A stretch of 64,000 bases of DNA from Acetobacter okinawensis JCM 25146. GTDB taxonomy: Bacteria > Pseudomonadota > Alphaproteobacteria > Acetobacterales > Acetobacteraceae. The notes under the pieces were generated by a model, which made no database searches, had not been told where the DNA came from, and saw nothing but the letters and a program-made list of their open reading frames with translations. Where the stretch lies: contig NZ_BAJU01000002.1 of the NCBI RefSeq assembly GCF_000613865.1, positions 169,808 to 233,807 on the forward strand, read 5' to 3'. Position 1 is the stretch's first letter, and each line of letters begins with the position of its first letter. The position numbers and the translations under genes were made by a program. This document shows, piece by piece, positions 50,514 to 59,858 of this stretch.

Positions 50514-51155
50514 TCAGGCGGCCTGTGGGGTCAGGGCCGCCAGGGAAAAGACCATCTTGAGGTTAGGAGAAAGGGGGAGGGGGCAGATATGTATAAGCCC
50601 TTTGCCCTTAAGATATTTTTTTGCTGCATCAACACTCATACCGGGTTTCCCCACAGAGGGCCCAAAGACTTGCGCGACATACTCTGTCAGCCAGCGTTCG
50701 GCCACTTCCTCTTCCGTGGTGACATAGCCAGCAAAGTCGTGGTCTTTATCCAGCATTGCAATAAACAGAGTGTCACCAACAGTCTGACCAACGACTGGGA
50801 CGAGGAGTGGTGAGACAAGGGCTGTTATTTTAATGTCCGGATTGCTGAAATAATCATCAAGCGCGTGCTGCATCATGTCATCGAGCATGTCTGGATCAAG
50901 AGTTTCGTCAGAAGCCAGCCTGCGTATCTCTGAGTTTGTATAAACGCCTGAATACCAATAAGGGCAGAGCAATGCGGTGTCAGGATATTTGCGCTGATCT
51001 TCAGCATGCATTTCAGCCATGGAGCAGATAAATTGCGCAATCATCTGGAGGCAACGCCGCTTGGTTTCGGCCCCAAAGGGATAACACTGCCCGTCAACCG
51101 TCAGCCACCCGGCATAGAGGTTCATCCGAGAGGACGCATGATCAGTCTGTGCCAT
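50514..51155 (-). CDS. Uncharacterised protein (plasmid-type)
   Basis: A 213-residue acidic protein, MAQTDHASSRMNLYAGWLTV. It contains LLCPYWYSGVYTNSEIRRLA and a conserved-looking hydrophobic strand ITALVSPLLVPVVGQTVGDT, but no full membrane helix. It starts 35 bp after the stop of the upstream coiled-coil gene and is probably co-transcribed with it. The function is unknown. Confidence 0.6.
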   Translation of the reverse strand: MAQTDHASSRMNLYAGWLTVDGQCYPFGAETKRRCLQMIAQFICSMAEMHAEDQRKYPDTALLCPYWYSGVYTNSEIRRLASDETLDPDMLDDMMQHALDDYFSNPDIKITALVSPLLVPVVGQTVGDTLFIAMLDKDHDFAGYVTTEEEVAERWLTEYVAQVFGPSVGKPGMSVDAAKKYLKGKGLIHICPLPLSPNLKMVFSLAALTPQAA

Positions 51156-51190
51156 GGTTATTCCTTCATTTTATTCCGGTGTCAGGAGGA

Positions 51191-52177
51191 TCAATCGGGT
51201 CTTTTCTCTTGGATCGTGACGGGACGGGTCAGGAAATCGCCCCTCTGTGCAACTGGGCAATGTGCGCTGATCAGGTGATCTGGAATGTTCCGGGCCACCA
51301 TCTCCCGCATCAGCGTTGCAAACCAAAGATACTCGCGCACGATTAGAGGGTGACCGTCAGTCCGGTAATGCGACCCAAGAGAGTGCTCCATCATGGAAGG
51401 CTTGCCTTGAACCGTCCACAACGCGTGTGTCTGCTCCATCAGGACCATTGCTAATAAAGATGCGGACGAAAGGGCTTTGTTGACCAGATGCACGTTTTTT
51501 AGATCATGAGAAAGGTTCAGATGCTCGGCTTCTTCCTCTCGTAGAGCCTGTTGGCTTCGCGCCAGATCAGATTTCAGGTCTTTACATTCTTGTTCAAAAT
51601 GATCAGCGGCAGACAGCAACGCCGCGTTGTCCTCTTGAAGACGCTGACGATCGCTTTCTGCCGCAGAAAGTGCGGCCCTCAAGTTTTCATTCTCTGCCTG
51701 AAGAGCCGCCACCTTCTGCTGTTCAGAGGTCAGAGCCGCATGTGTCGTATCCAGAGTATTGCTAAACCAATTCCAATCCTGTTTAAGCTGCGCGATTTCG
51801 TTATCCTTGCCGGCAGAACGGGCCTTCTCATCCGCCAGTTGCTGTTCTACCGCGCGCTTCGCGTTTGTTTCCGCTTTCCGACCGGCGATTTCTTCATCCA
51901 GAAGATGCTTTGCCAAGACAGCATAGTCATCATGCTTCCTGACCAGATCGTTCGCAAAGGCTTTCCATTTTGCATTTTGCTCGCGTGCGTCATGGAGAAG
52001 CTGGTGATTTACAACAGCGTATCGAGCGTTGGCGACTTCAAACGAATGGCGATGCTGGGCCAGACGGTTTGCCTCTTGGGTGCGTGCGAGCATCCCATAA
52101 TACCAGTCTTCACCCGCACGAAATGTCGCGTTGATGAACTGGGGACTCATGATGATCGCTAATTCTTCTGGCCCCAT
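51191..52177 (-). CDS. Long coiled-coil protein, unknown
   Basis: A 328-residue protein with a central coiled coil (about residues 70-245: LADEKARSAGKDNEIAQLKQ, then SEQQKVAALQAENENLRAAL, and many heptads rich in Glu, Gln and Ala) between globular ends (MSPQFINATFRAGEDWYYGM and LIVREYLWFATLMREMVARN). No nuclease or ATPase motif is visible. Such proteins may scaffold a membrane or DNA complex; its neighbours are envelope proteins. Alternative starts exist at GTG or ATG codons within the first ten residues. Confidence 0.6.
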   Translation of the reverse strand: MGPEELAIIMSPQFINATFRAGEDWYYGMLARTQEANRLAQHRHSFEVANARYAVVNHQLLHDAREQNAKWKAFANDLVRKHDDYAVLAKHLLDEEIAGRKAETNAKRAVEQQLADEKARSAGKDNEIAQLKQDWNWFSNTLDTTHAALTSEQQKVAALQAENENLRAALSAAESDRQRLQEDNAALLSAADHFEQECKDLKSDLARSQQALREEEAEHLNLSHDLKNVHLVNKALSSASLLAMVLMEQTHALWTVQGKPSMMEHSLGSHYRTDGHPLIVREYLWFATLMREMVARNIPDHLISAHCPVAQRGDFLTRPVTIQEKRPD

Positions 52178-52208
52178 GATTCTGCCCCCCTTATTTTTTA
52201 CCGTTGAT

Positions 52209-52860
52209 CAGCGTGCAATCGCGAGAGTGCCATCATTGAATTGCTGGAAGATTTCTTCCCACTTCCGGCATACGGCTTCGGCGTTCTTGTCCTTGCCTGT
52301 ATTGTAGAACCATTGCGGATGATCGAGATTCTTGACGGTCAACCGGATACCGCTGTTTTTCATGCTTTGAGGGTGGGCGCCAGATTGGCAAAGGAGTCAT
52401 TAACAAAACCCTGGAATGCCTGGCCTGGGGAGCCTCCGATCGTGGTTTGCTTCTGTGGCGTGATAATGGCCCAATCCCATTGACGGACATCACTCCATTT
52501 CAAAGAGACTATTTTGTTCTTCTCAATGATGTAGAGGAATTCACCATCGTAACAGATGGCGGTGAGGTAATCATCCACATCAAGCCGGTAATTGATCTGG
52601 ATAGGCGGGTGAGCAAAAATCTCCCCATACATCTTTGGAAATGAAACCAGAGGATCACCGCTGATCGCTCTGGCAATTTTGCGAGCAAGCCATCCGCCAC
52701 CCCCGACGCAGAAAATGCCGAGAATAACGCCGACTGGCCCGCCGTTTGAAAGCCCACCAAGAAGGCAGGTCAGGAGAACAATGGCAACGAAGCCGCCAGC
52801 AACGGCAAGGTATCCTTTTGCTGTGTAGAATTTCAGGTCAACATCTCTGATCAGCATCAA
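52209..52860 (-). pseudogene. Membrane protein with C-terminal PH-like/YcxB-like domain, frameshift near the end
   Basis: About 217 residues. Two close membrane helices (GYLAVAGGFVAIVLLTCLLG and PVGVILGIFCVGGGGWLA) are followed by a cytosolic beta-rich domain (AICYDGEFLYIIEKNKIVSL, KWSDVRQWDWAIITPQ). The frame ends at 52360 after TLKA. One more A in the AAA run there gives SMKNSGIRLTVKNLDHPQWF and KWEEIFQQFNDGTLAIAR to a stop at 52209, a natural end for this fold. It belongs to a row of envelope-related genes and the function is unknown. Confidence 0.65.
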
Positions 52861-52899
52861 TCAAATTCCTTTTTTGTGACTGGCGGATAATAAATCGCC

Positions 52900-53274
52900 T
52901 TATTCTTCGTATTGGCTCCATTTCCCTTCGATTTTGACGTAATCGAGCTTCTGTTTCTGCTGATCTTCCCCCACTTTGAAAGTCACATCACAACGGAAGA
53001 TTGGCAGTTTTTTACCATGAAACTCATAGGAACCCCGCGCTTCACACGTCCGTTCCGTGACCTTGACGACCGGGGGTGTCGGATGGTTGTGACCCAGAAT
53101 GTCTCCGAATGACCTGTTACCTTCCACAGCATCCGCATAGTTTTGAGAGATTATGGACTGAAGTTCTTCCAGAGAAGGGCCACTCTCGCCACACCCGACC
53201 AAGGGGAGCAGTGCGAGAAGTCCAAATACAGGAGCGGCCATTCTGGAGATGGTGAGTATAGAGCGAGCGTTCAT
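52900..53274 (-). CDS. Small lipoprotein, unknown
   Basis: A 124-residue protein with a signal peptide and lipobox LALLPLVGCGES, so Cys28 should be lipidated. The mature part is small, with two further Cys (RTCEARGSYEF and FRCDVTF) that may form a disulfide. It lies 60 bp upstream of the membrane-protein gene and is co-directional with the secreted protein before it. Confidence 0.7.
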   Translation of the reverse strand: MNARSILTISRMAAPVFGLLALLPLVGCGESGPSLEELQSIISQNYADAVEGNRSFGDILGHNHPTPPVVKVTERTCEARGSYEFHGKKLPIFRCDVTFKVGEDQQKQKLDYVKIEGKWSQYEE

Positions 53275-53333
53275 GATTCTCTCAGCAGATTTCGATTTAA
53301 GTGTGGGGCAAAAGATTAAAGACTAAGGTGAAA

Positions 53334-53876
53334 TCACCCTTGGCAAACGCCATCATCCAGCTTGCAGGCAGCGGGAATGTTCTTGCCGTTTTTTGTCAGG
53401 ATTCCGGTTGCCAGATCGTAAACATCGACTTCGGCCGGCGTGGTGGCGTATTTCCCGATATTGCGCGGAAATTTCAGTGTGATCTTGCTCCCGGAAATGG
53501 ACGGCTTGGCAGTTGAGCAATTCCCGAAGAATGGTGTGGGCGTCTTGATTCCGTTCGGCGTGACCTGAAGGATTGAATACTGAGCGTCACAAGCCTGACC
53601 GCCAACGGATGTTAAAAGAACGACATCCGTGTCGCCGGATTCCGCGATTTTCTGGACAAAAAGCGCACTATTCCCGGCAATTTTTGGCGTTGTGGGCTGG
53701 CCGTTAATCAGCAAGGTATTGAGAGGACCGGTTCCAGAGGCCAGTCCGTAACGGGTCTTGGCTTCTTTCGGTGAGTCTGCCGATGCCAAAGTCAAACTCA
53801 CCCCGCCCATAGTCAAAAAGGACAGGGCTGCAATCGAGAGGTGCATAAAACGAGATTTCTTTAAATCAAGACACAT
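53334..53876 (-). CDS. Secreted protein, unknown
   Basis: A 180-residue protein with a cleavable signal peptide (LSIAALSFLTMGGVSLTLASA). The mature part is beta-rich and has four Cys (GGQACDAQY, FFGNCSTAK, IPAACKLDDGVCQG), probably in two disulfides. No family is recognised. It is the first gene of the row of envelope genes running towards 49427 and is divergent from the resolvase. Confidence 0.65.
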   Translation of the reverse strand: MCLDLKKSRFMHLSIAALSFLTMGGVSLTLASADSPKEAKTRYGLASGTGPLNTLLINGQPTTPKIAGNSALFVQKIAESGDTDVVLLTSVGGQACDAQYSILQVTPNGIKTPTPFFGNCSTAKPSISGSKITLKFPRNIGKYATTPAEVDVYDLATGILTKNGKNIPAACKLDDGVCQG

Positions 53877-53907
53877 TATTTTCTGACCTTTACCAACATA
53901 CTTTGAG

Positions 53908-53919
53908 ACGGCATGCCGT
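53908..53919. promoter_or_regulatory. 12-bp palindrome in the resolvase/secreted-protein divergent region
   Basis: ACGGCATGCCGT is a perfect palindrome between the starts of the secreted protein (53876) and the resolvase (54053). It could be an operator or part of a resolution (res) site for the adjacent serine recombinase. Confidence 0.4.
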
Positions 53920-54052
53920 GTTCCGGAAATATGAAATCCTTCTCACGCCACACTACACTGAATGGTGTGAGCAGAATCCGTGGTTTTTGAACATCTCCCG
54001 TACCATGCGGAAGATGTAAGAAATTCCGGGTCAAAAAGGGGGTTTATGGGTC

Positions 54053-54652
54053 ATGCGACGTTATGGGTATGTCAGGGTTTCGACAGAGCATCAGACCAAT
54101 GATCCGCAGATTTTGGTTTTGCGGCAGGAGGGGCTTTCTGATGAGCAGATTACACAGGATGTGATTTCAGGTGGTGTGCCGGCCCTTCACCGGCCTGGTC
54201 TCTCCTGTCTTCTGAAAACCCTTCAGTCAGGAGATTGTCTGGTTGCGGCCAAACTCGATCGCCTTGGTCGGGATACCGTGGATGTCATTGGCCTGATCCG
54301 GATCTTGAATGAGCGCGGTATCAAGCTGAGGATTATCAATATTGGTGTTGAAACGCATACGCCCAATGGGCGGTTGTTTCTGACCATTCTTGCGGGATTT
54401 TCGGAGTTTGAGCGAGAGATTATCAGGGAGAGAACCATTGCTGGTCTGGCAGCCGCCCGTGAGGCCGGGGTGAGGCTTGGGCGTAAACCCAAGCTCACGG
54501 CAGCGCAGAAATCCCATGTCAGAATGCTGGCAACAACAGGTCAGACCAATGGTCAGATTGCTCAGGTCATGGGGGTGTCTGTCTCAACCATCCAGCGTCT
54601 GACAGCAGCAATCGACTCATCAAAAAGCCGCATTTTGGGTATGTCATCATGA
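54053..54652 (+). CDS. Serine recombinase (resolvase/invertase family)
   Basis: A 199-residue small serine recombinase. YGYVRVSTEHQTNDPQ contains the nucleophilic Ser, AAKLDRLGRDTVDVI and SEFEREIIRERTIAGLAAAR the conserved Arg residues, and the C-terminal helix-turn-helix is TGQTNGQIAQVMGVSVSTIQ. It probably resolves plasmid multimers or inverts a segment. It is divergent from the secreted-protein gene and lies upstream of the HTH-protein gene with 13-bp repeats, a common plasmid-maintenance layout. Confidence 0.92.
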   Translation: MRRYGYVRVSTEHQTNDPQILVLRQEGLSDEQITQDVISGGVPALHRPGLSCLLKTLQSGDCLVAAKLDRLGRDTVDVIGLIRILNERGIKLRIINIGVETHTPNGRLFLTILAGFSEFEREIIRERTIAGLAAAREAGVRLGRKPKLTAAQKSHVRMLATTGQTNGQIAQVMGVSVSTIQRLTAAIDSSKSRILGMSS

Positions 54653-54665
54653 CTGACAAAGATGG

Positions 54666-54857
54666 GTGCTTGACGGCAATCCGAAAACCACCGTTTTTGA
54701 CTCCTTCTTCTTCCAAAACGAAGTCTGTCAGAACGGGTTCCAGCACCCCGAGACTCTGTGGCGTATCACTGGTGACGGTGTTTCGCACACTGTCCGGCTT
54801 GGGGACTTTATATCTCTCCGAGCTTCCCTTGATGCCGATAAATCCCCACAGGCATGA
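54666..54857 (+). CDS. Possible small protein after the resolvase
   Basis: A 63-residue frame starting at GTG (VLDGNPKTTVFDSFFFQNEV, ending RLGDFISLRASLDADKSPQA) reads more protein-like than the overlapping 89-residue frame that starts at ATG 54649 inside the resolvase stop. No family is recognised. It could also be the decayed start of another gene. Confidence is low. Confidence 0.35.
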   Translation: MLDGNPKTTVFDSFFFQNEVCQNGFQHPETLWRITGDGVSHTVRLGDFISLRASLDADKSPQA

Positions 54858-54885
54858 CTTTGTTCTGATTGACCAAACTGCCTGT

Positions 54886-54898
54886 GTTCAATTTGAAC
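54886..54898. repeat. 13-bp inverted-repeat motif, copy 1 (iteron/operator-like)
   Basis: GTTCAATTTGAAC, a 6-bp inverted repeat around a central T, lies 16 bp before the start of the 334-residue HTH-protein gene, where it could block or guide transcription. Identical copies occur at 55518 and 55909. Confidence 0.75.
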
Positions 54899-54914
54899 GC
54901 GAGGCGTCCATATC

Positions 54915-55919
54915 ATGATGCTTGATCTTGAACGGCTGCGAAAAATCTGGACCCTTGTTGAGCGTGGTGGTTCAGCAGGGGAGCGCGCTGCGGCAAAGGA
55001 CAGAGCATGCGCGATTGCTGGGCGGCATGGTTATGTGCTGGAGGATATTCCAGTCCTTCTGGCCGGTGGGAATGTGCACAAGGCTCGGGAGGTCCGGGAA
55101 CGACAGCAACGTGAAAAAGAAACCCAGAGGCAGGAGGCAGAGGAGGCCTTAGCCAAAAAGACGGCACTTAAGGCGCACCGTCAGGCTTTGCGTGATCAGG
55201 CGAATGAGATCACAGGACGTTATGAGGGAAGGCTGTTCCATGCGATGCCTGACGAGCATATTCTCGTTGAAGCTGTGCAAAGCTACGCTCTGCCAGGATG
55301 GCGTGCAGGATATGAGTGGTCCTCAAGCGCGTTGGAGGCGTTGCGGTCCGCTCTTCCATTCCCGAAAACGATTGATAACGCTCTTGCGGAACTGAACCAC
55401 TGGACCACATTGCGAGAAGATCGCCAGTTTGTAAGGCGTGCCTACAGACAAGCCAGTCAGGACGGGGATGTCATGCCCGAGGCTGTTTTGAAGCGTATGG
55501 TGATTCTGGCTGATCTTGTTCAATTTGAACTCCCCATCAACACGATTGATGATCTGATGAAGCGGGTCAGTTTTCAGATGGACACAAGGAAAGGCCGCCA
55601 GATGTCGGAAGCGACAAATCTGGAAGCGATCCTGCGTGATCTGGCAGCTATTCGGCTGACCCATATCAGTGAGACTGAAGAACTGAAAACGCACATCAGG
55701 GAGACTGAGACTCCGGAATCCCCCGATCCTGTGCAAACGACATGTCCGCCCAAGCCCAGACACAATACGGCCACAGGGCGCAGGAAGGAGATTGAGGCCA
55801 TCCTCGCCTCCCCTGAGAGTCAGAAAATGACCTTGCGTGAGATTGCCAGTCGGGTTGGTGTATCGCCAGCAACGGTTCTGAATATTCGGCGCAGGATAGA
55901 AAGGGGGCGTTCAATTTGA
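54915..55919 (+). CDS. DUF2786-like/helix-turn-helix plasmid protein (possible replication or partition factor)
   Basis: A 334-residue protein. The N-terminus (LERLRKIWTLVERGGSAGER, then AAKDRACAIAGRHGYVLED) resembles DUF2786. A charged helix (about 55-100) follows, then a helical middle. The C-terminus is a clear helix-turn-helix, LREIASRVGVSPATVLNIRR. ATG at 54915 or 54918 is possible. Three identical copies of GTTCAATTTGAAC lie just before, inside and at the end of the gene; the third overlaps the TGA stop. A DNA-binding protein surrounded by its likely sites points to autoregulation, replication initiation or partition, but no replication-initiator motif is recognised. Confidence 0.65.
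   Translation: MMLDLERLRKIWTLVERGGSAGERAAAKDRACAIAGRHGYVLEDIPVLLAGGNVHKAREVRERQQREKETQRQEAEEALAKKTALKAHRQALRDQANEITGRYEGRLFHAMPDEHILVEAVQSYALPGWRAGYEWSSSALEALRSALPFPKTIDNALAELNHWTTLREDRQFVRRAYRQASQDGDVMPEAVLKRMVILADLVQFELPINTIDDLMKRVSFQMDTRKGRQMSEATNLEAILRDLAAIRLTHISETEELKTHIRETETPESPDPVQTTCPPKPRHNTATGRRKEIEAILASPESQKMTLREIASRVGVSPATVLNIRRRIERGRSI
55518..55530. repeat. 13-bp inverted-repeat motif, copy 2
   Basis: GTTCAATTTGAAC, inside the coding region (encoding VQFEL), identical to copies 1 and 3. Conservation inside a coding frame as an exact palindrome argues for a DNA-level function. Confidence 0.75.
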
Positions 55920-55921
55920 AC
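55909..55921. repeat. 13-bp inverted-repeat motif, copy 3
   Basis: GTTCAATTTGAAC, overlapping the stop codon of the HTH-protein gene, identical to copies 1 and 2. Confidence 0.75.
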
Positions 55922-56209
55922 ATGAGGTCACAGAGGCCAGTCGTGTTTCTCTTTCTGTGATCTCGTGCTCCAATCATCACTCGCTGTGGGCCAATAATAT
56001 CGGCCGGTTAGGGGGGAGAGGAGACAGTCTGGATTTGGGCATGCGGCCGAGGAGAGCGGACATTTAGATTGTGGGCTTCGAAATTGGAAAAAGGCCGCCT
56101 CCCGGTGTTATCAGAAATTTTGCATGTTCGGGAACGATAACAATTAGGCTGTGCCCAACAAGCAAAATAGTTCTTCGTCGCTAGACGAATTCTGTTAGAG
56201 TTCTGCATA

Positions 56210-59200
56210 ATGAATAATCGGCACAAACCTTCTGACCTCATGCGGGCGAAACGTCCTTACCTGTATTCGGATAGCGCCAGTACGGATGCTTATCGGCTAA
56301 GCCGGTCGGAACTTAGCCACCACTTGGAAACTCTAACTGATCGTAATCAGCACAAAGACTTTGAACACTTTGCTCGCCAGCTCTCCGAACGTGAAATTTG
56401 CCCCAATTTACGACCACAAACGGGACCCGAAGGTGGCGGGGATGGCAAGGTAGACACCGAGACCTATCCCGTCGATGACAAGATTGCTGAACGCTGGTTC
56501 GTCGGAGATAGATCGAATAGCCAAGCAAAATGGGGCTTTGCTTTCAGCGCAAAGAAAGATTGGGCAAACAAAGTTCGCTCCGATGCGGAAGGCATCGTCG
56601 GGACAAATCGAGGCTATGAGAAGATCTTTTTTGTTACCAGCCGTCCGACGCGCGCCAAAGACAGACTGCGAGTGGAGGATGAACTGCGGCGTGCCCACGG
56701 CGTTTCAGTGACCATCTTGGACAGAGAATGGATTTTGGACCGCGTCTTCTCACATGGCCACAAAGACTTAGCCTTTGAATGCCTTTCGGCGGGAGAGCAT
56801 GATCCAAACAGCGTGAAGCTTGGTCCGAACGATTTCAAGAAACAGCAGGCACTAACGGAGATTGAACAGGCGCTTGCGCGTATGGGCGACACGCATTCTG
56901 ACTATACCCAATCTGTTTCCGATACCTACGAGGCCGCGACTCTCTCTTGTAGATTGGAGCGGCCGCGATATGAGACCGAAGGCCGGTTTCAGCGGGCAAT
57001 CGAGTTTGCGAAAAAATACGGTGCTACTTCCCAGCATCTGCGCGCTATCTATCAGTTGGCGTGGACGAGGTTTTGGTGGTTCGACGATGTTGAATCGGCG
57101 CAGGATCTATACGAGAAAATCGAAGAGATAGCCTTTGCTACTGATCGCACCGAACACATTAGCAAGGTTTGCAATATACATCAGTTACTTGTGGGCCAAG
57201 TACTAGGCGGCCTTCGAGAATCAAGATCTTTGAAGCTTCCAGAACGATCGTCTCGCTTGAAGGCAAAACTGATTGCATTGGCAAGTGACAAGTCCCGCCC
57301 GAACAATGCACTTTACGCTGAAGCGCTCCACTGGTTCTTTCGGCTTAATGAAAACGCCCTCGACGGCAATCGCGACAACTTCGATGATATTTGGGTTGGC
57401 CTGTCCAGCGTTATCGATCGGGCTGCGGGACTGGGCGAGTTTCCTGTCGAGATGCTGGATTCGATGATAGAGGCTCTCTCGCCGTTGGCGCCTGACAGCG
57501 CAGAGTTTGACAACCTCGTCGAAAAACTTGCTGAGTTTATGGCCGAGCGGAGCAAGGAGCTGAAGGCGGCACAAATCTATCTTTCTCAGGGGGAGCGCAA
57601 GCTCAACGCCGAGAAGCCTATAGAAAGCATCAAATTCCTCGGGCGCTCTGTCGTCAATTTCATGAAGGAAGAAAGCCGTGAGGAACAAGGCCGCGCGCTA
57701 TACTGCCTTGCGGTCGGTTATCGAGGTGCAGGACTCCTGTGGGCTGCTAGAGGGGCGGCGATGGGGGCCATTACCCAAGTATGTGCACAGGCAGAACAGA
57801 TGGTGCGATACCTGTAGAGGCGGTGCCAACATTCAGCTTGTTTACGATGATCGTCCTTCAATTAGGGCATGTAGCGGATTTCTTGAGCGGAATACAATTC
57901 CTTCATGCAGCCAACAATGTCTTGCCGCTCGACGACGCGAGCCGAGAACGGCTATCTAAAAAAATCATTGAATTCGATCACTTGCTATCGTGCTTGTTCT
58001 CGGTGGTTTCTAGCGACGACATAACACGGCTGACGGAACTTCCTGATATTCTTGAAGCCCTGCGTCTCTTTACGGCCCGGATGGTTCTACTTTATCGGCT
58101 CGGGCACTTAGATAAATTGAAATCCGATGGGTCTATTCCTGAAGGCACCGAGGATTCCAACATTCAAGATATGATGTCGATGATAGCCGCTCAGCCAGCA
58201 TCCCGCGATCTGCCAAAACACATTGTTTTGATGAGCAACGACCTTCCGAAAATTGAAACGCGGATCATGGGGATTAATTTTCAGGTCGTCACAAAGGGCA
58301 ATCGGAACGGCTTCCTGCTGGCCGAGACACACATTTCATTTCTGGAGGCCTTTCTTTCTACGCTTCTCAATTCGGAGGCGTTCGCCCACAGGGAAGGCTT
58401 GCAGATAGAAATCATGCAGAGTAGCTCAGCGACCGAAGCAGTAATTGAGTTCAGCACAACCGGCGGGAAATTGACCGTTACGCTGCCCGATTCTTGGAAT
58501 CCGTCGGAAGTGGATAATCATGCCAAGCTTAACGAGCATCTCGTTAAGCTTGGCACCTACGTCTTAGCAAATTGTATCATTTTACCAGCCCATGAGAAGG
58601 TGCTCGAACAATTGTTGGGAATCGAGCGCGCTTTCGAACGCGCGACGCTATTTTGCCGGACGGGAATGTTGCGCAGTAGAGCTCTCGGTAATGACGTTGG
58701 TCAAATTTCCGACTGGCAGCACTTGATCGAGAAAACCTATGCGTTCCAAAATGATGCGCCGGACATCAAGCCAAGGAAACTGTCTGAACAACCGGGCGAC
58801 GAAAAGCCGGACATCGGTCTTGGCGAGTTGAACAGCCATCGCGATTTGGCAGTTAGTTCAGTCATCAACCAGTCACTCTGGGACAAGGCGGGTTGGCAGG
58901 GAATGATGTATGGCTATGTCGGCCCTGCTCAGCCGCCGCTATTGGGCCTGATTTTCAGTAGCGCCGAAACGGCCAAATCTATCTTCGAAGAATGGCAGGA
59001 TCGTTTCGGGCGTGACGATGTTAATGACGAGATACGCATTAGCATCGTCAAAGGGATCGACAGAAAGAACCCGTACTATTATCGCGCCTGCATTAGTCGT
59101 GACATGAACGCAATCGCAAACGATGAAGCGAGGCGTTTTGTAAGCATTGCTCGCATGACCACCATGACCGTGAGTGATCACAAGAATCTGGAATTGTTTC

Positions 59201-59460
59201 AGCGCGCATTTGTGACGCTAGGTTGCTATTTTCTTCTCCCCGCTATTTTCAATGGTAAGGGAAAGCCCCAGCTCCTCCGAGAGTGGGCAATTTTAAAGCG
59301 CGGGCTTCACGTGCGGGAAGCCTGGCAAATCGGGTGCCATGATCCAGATTCTATGGTGGTCACGCTAAAGGATGACGTCATTATTCCAGATGGTGAGGGG
59401 TCGCCTCCGATCCACGAGCTTCTTGCGTGGCACCAAGAAATGAAATCCCGCCGGCGATGA
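56210..59460 (+). pseudogene. Large protein with PD-(D/E)xK-like N-terminus, probable defence effector, frameshifted
   Basis: Two frames join at about 57800 by one base to give roughly 1083 residues. Residues 45-120 (HKDFEHFARQLSEREICPNL, then QTGPEGGGDGKVDTET, then WGFAFSAKKDWANKV) look like an Mrr/PD-(D/E)xK nuclease core, with Asp78 and Lys115 or Lys116 as candidate catalytic residues. REWILDRVFSHGHKDLAFEC follows, then a long helical, TPR-like middle (for example ERSKELKAAQIYLSQGERKL), and a C-terminal half without recognised motifs. Nuclease plus helical-repeat architecture, next to a STAND ATPase and nuclease pair, suggests anti-phage defence (inference). No ATPase motif is visible in it. 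Confidence 0.65.
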
Positions 59461-59858
59461 CGGAGGTTAGTTTTTAGTCCTGCGAAAGGCGAACATAGAT
59501 CAGTTCGGACAGGATGGGCTTCGAAGTTGTATAGCCGCTTGGATATCAGCTTTTGGGGGAGTAGCCCCCGTTCTGGATGACCAAAAAGACGGCGTATGCC
59601 GCCTGTCTGCTTCATATTCCGTGAGCGGACAGGCTGCATAGGTGGGGGAGCGGAAGGTCGGTTATCGGGAAGCGATAGCCGAAAATAGCCGTTCGCAGAA
59701 CTCAGGTTCATGACGCCTACCGACCAGCTTAGGCCGTTCCAAGCATGTGACTGAACGGCTGCTTCGCCACAAAGCCGACAGGCCACGATCGGGATTGCGC
59801 GTCGATCCCGCCCAAAACTGGAGCTGAGCAGAAAGATTTTCTGGCCTTGAGGGGGCAA
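59461..59858. other. Gap between two convergent defence genes, with a dispersed repeat
   Basis: About 400 bp, GC-rich, without a supported gene. It contains the second copy of the hairpin repeat (59659-59719). Minus-strand ORFs here read through the repeat and are not supported. Confidence 0.4.
59659..59719. repeat. Dispersed hairpin repeat, copy 2
   Basis: GGTTATCG, GGAAG, CGATAGCC, then GAAA, AGCCGT, 14 variable bases and TTCATGACGCC. Arms, order and spacing equal copy 1 at 24194-24254, while the loop and the 14-base spacer differ, as expected for an old structured repeat such as a REP element. Confidence 0.6.

Noticed and set aside
56210..59460. Two separate genes (535 and 559 residues)
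   Set aside because: The frames overlap by 37 bases, the second lacks a convincing start signal, and a single-base change joins them, so one protein is more likely.
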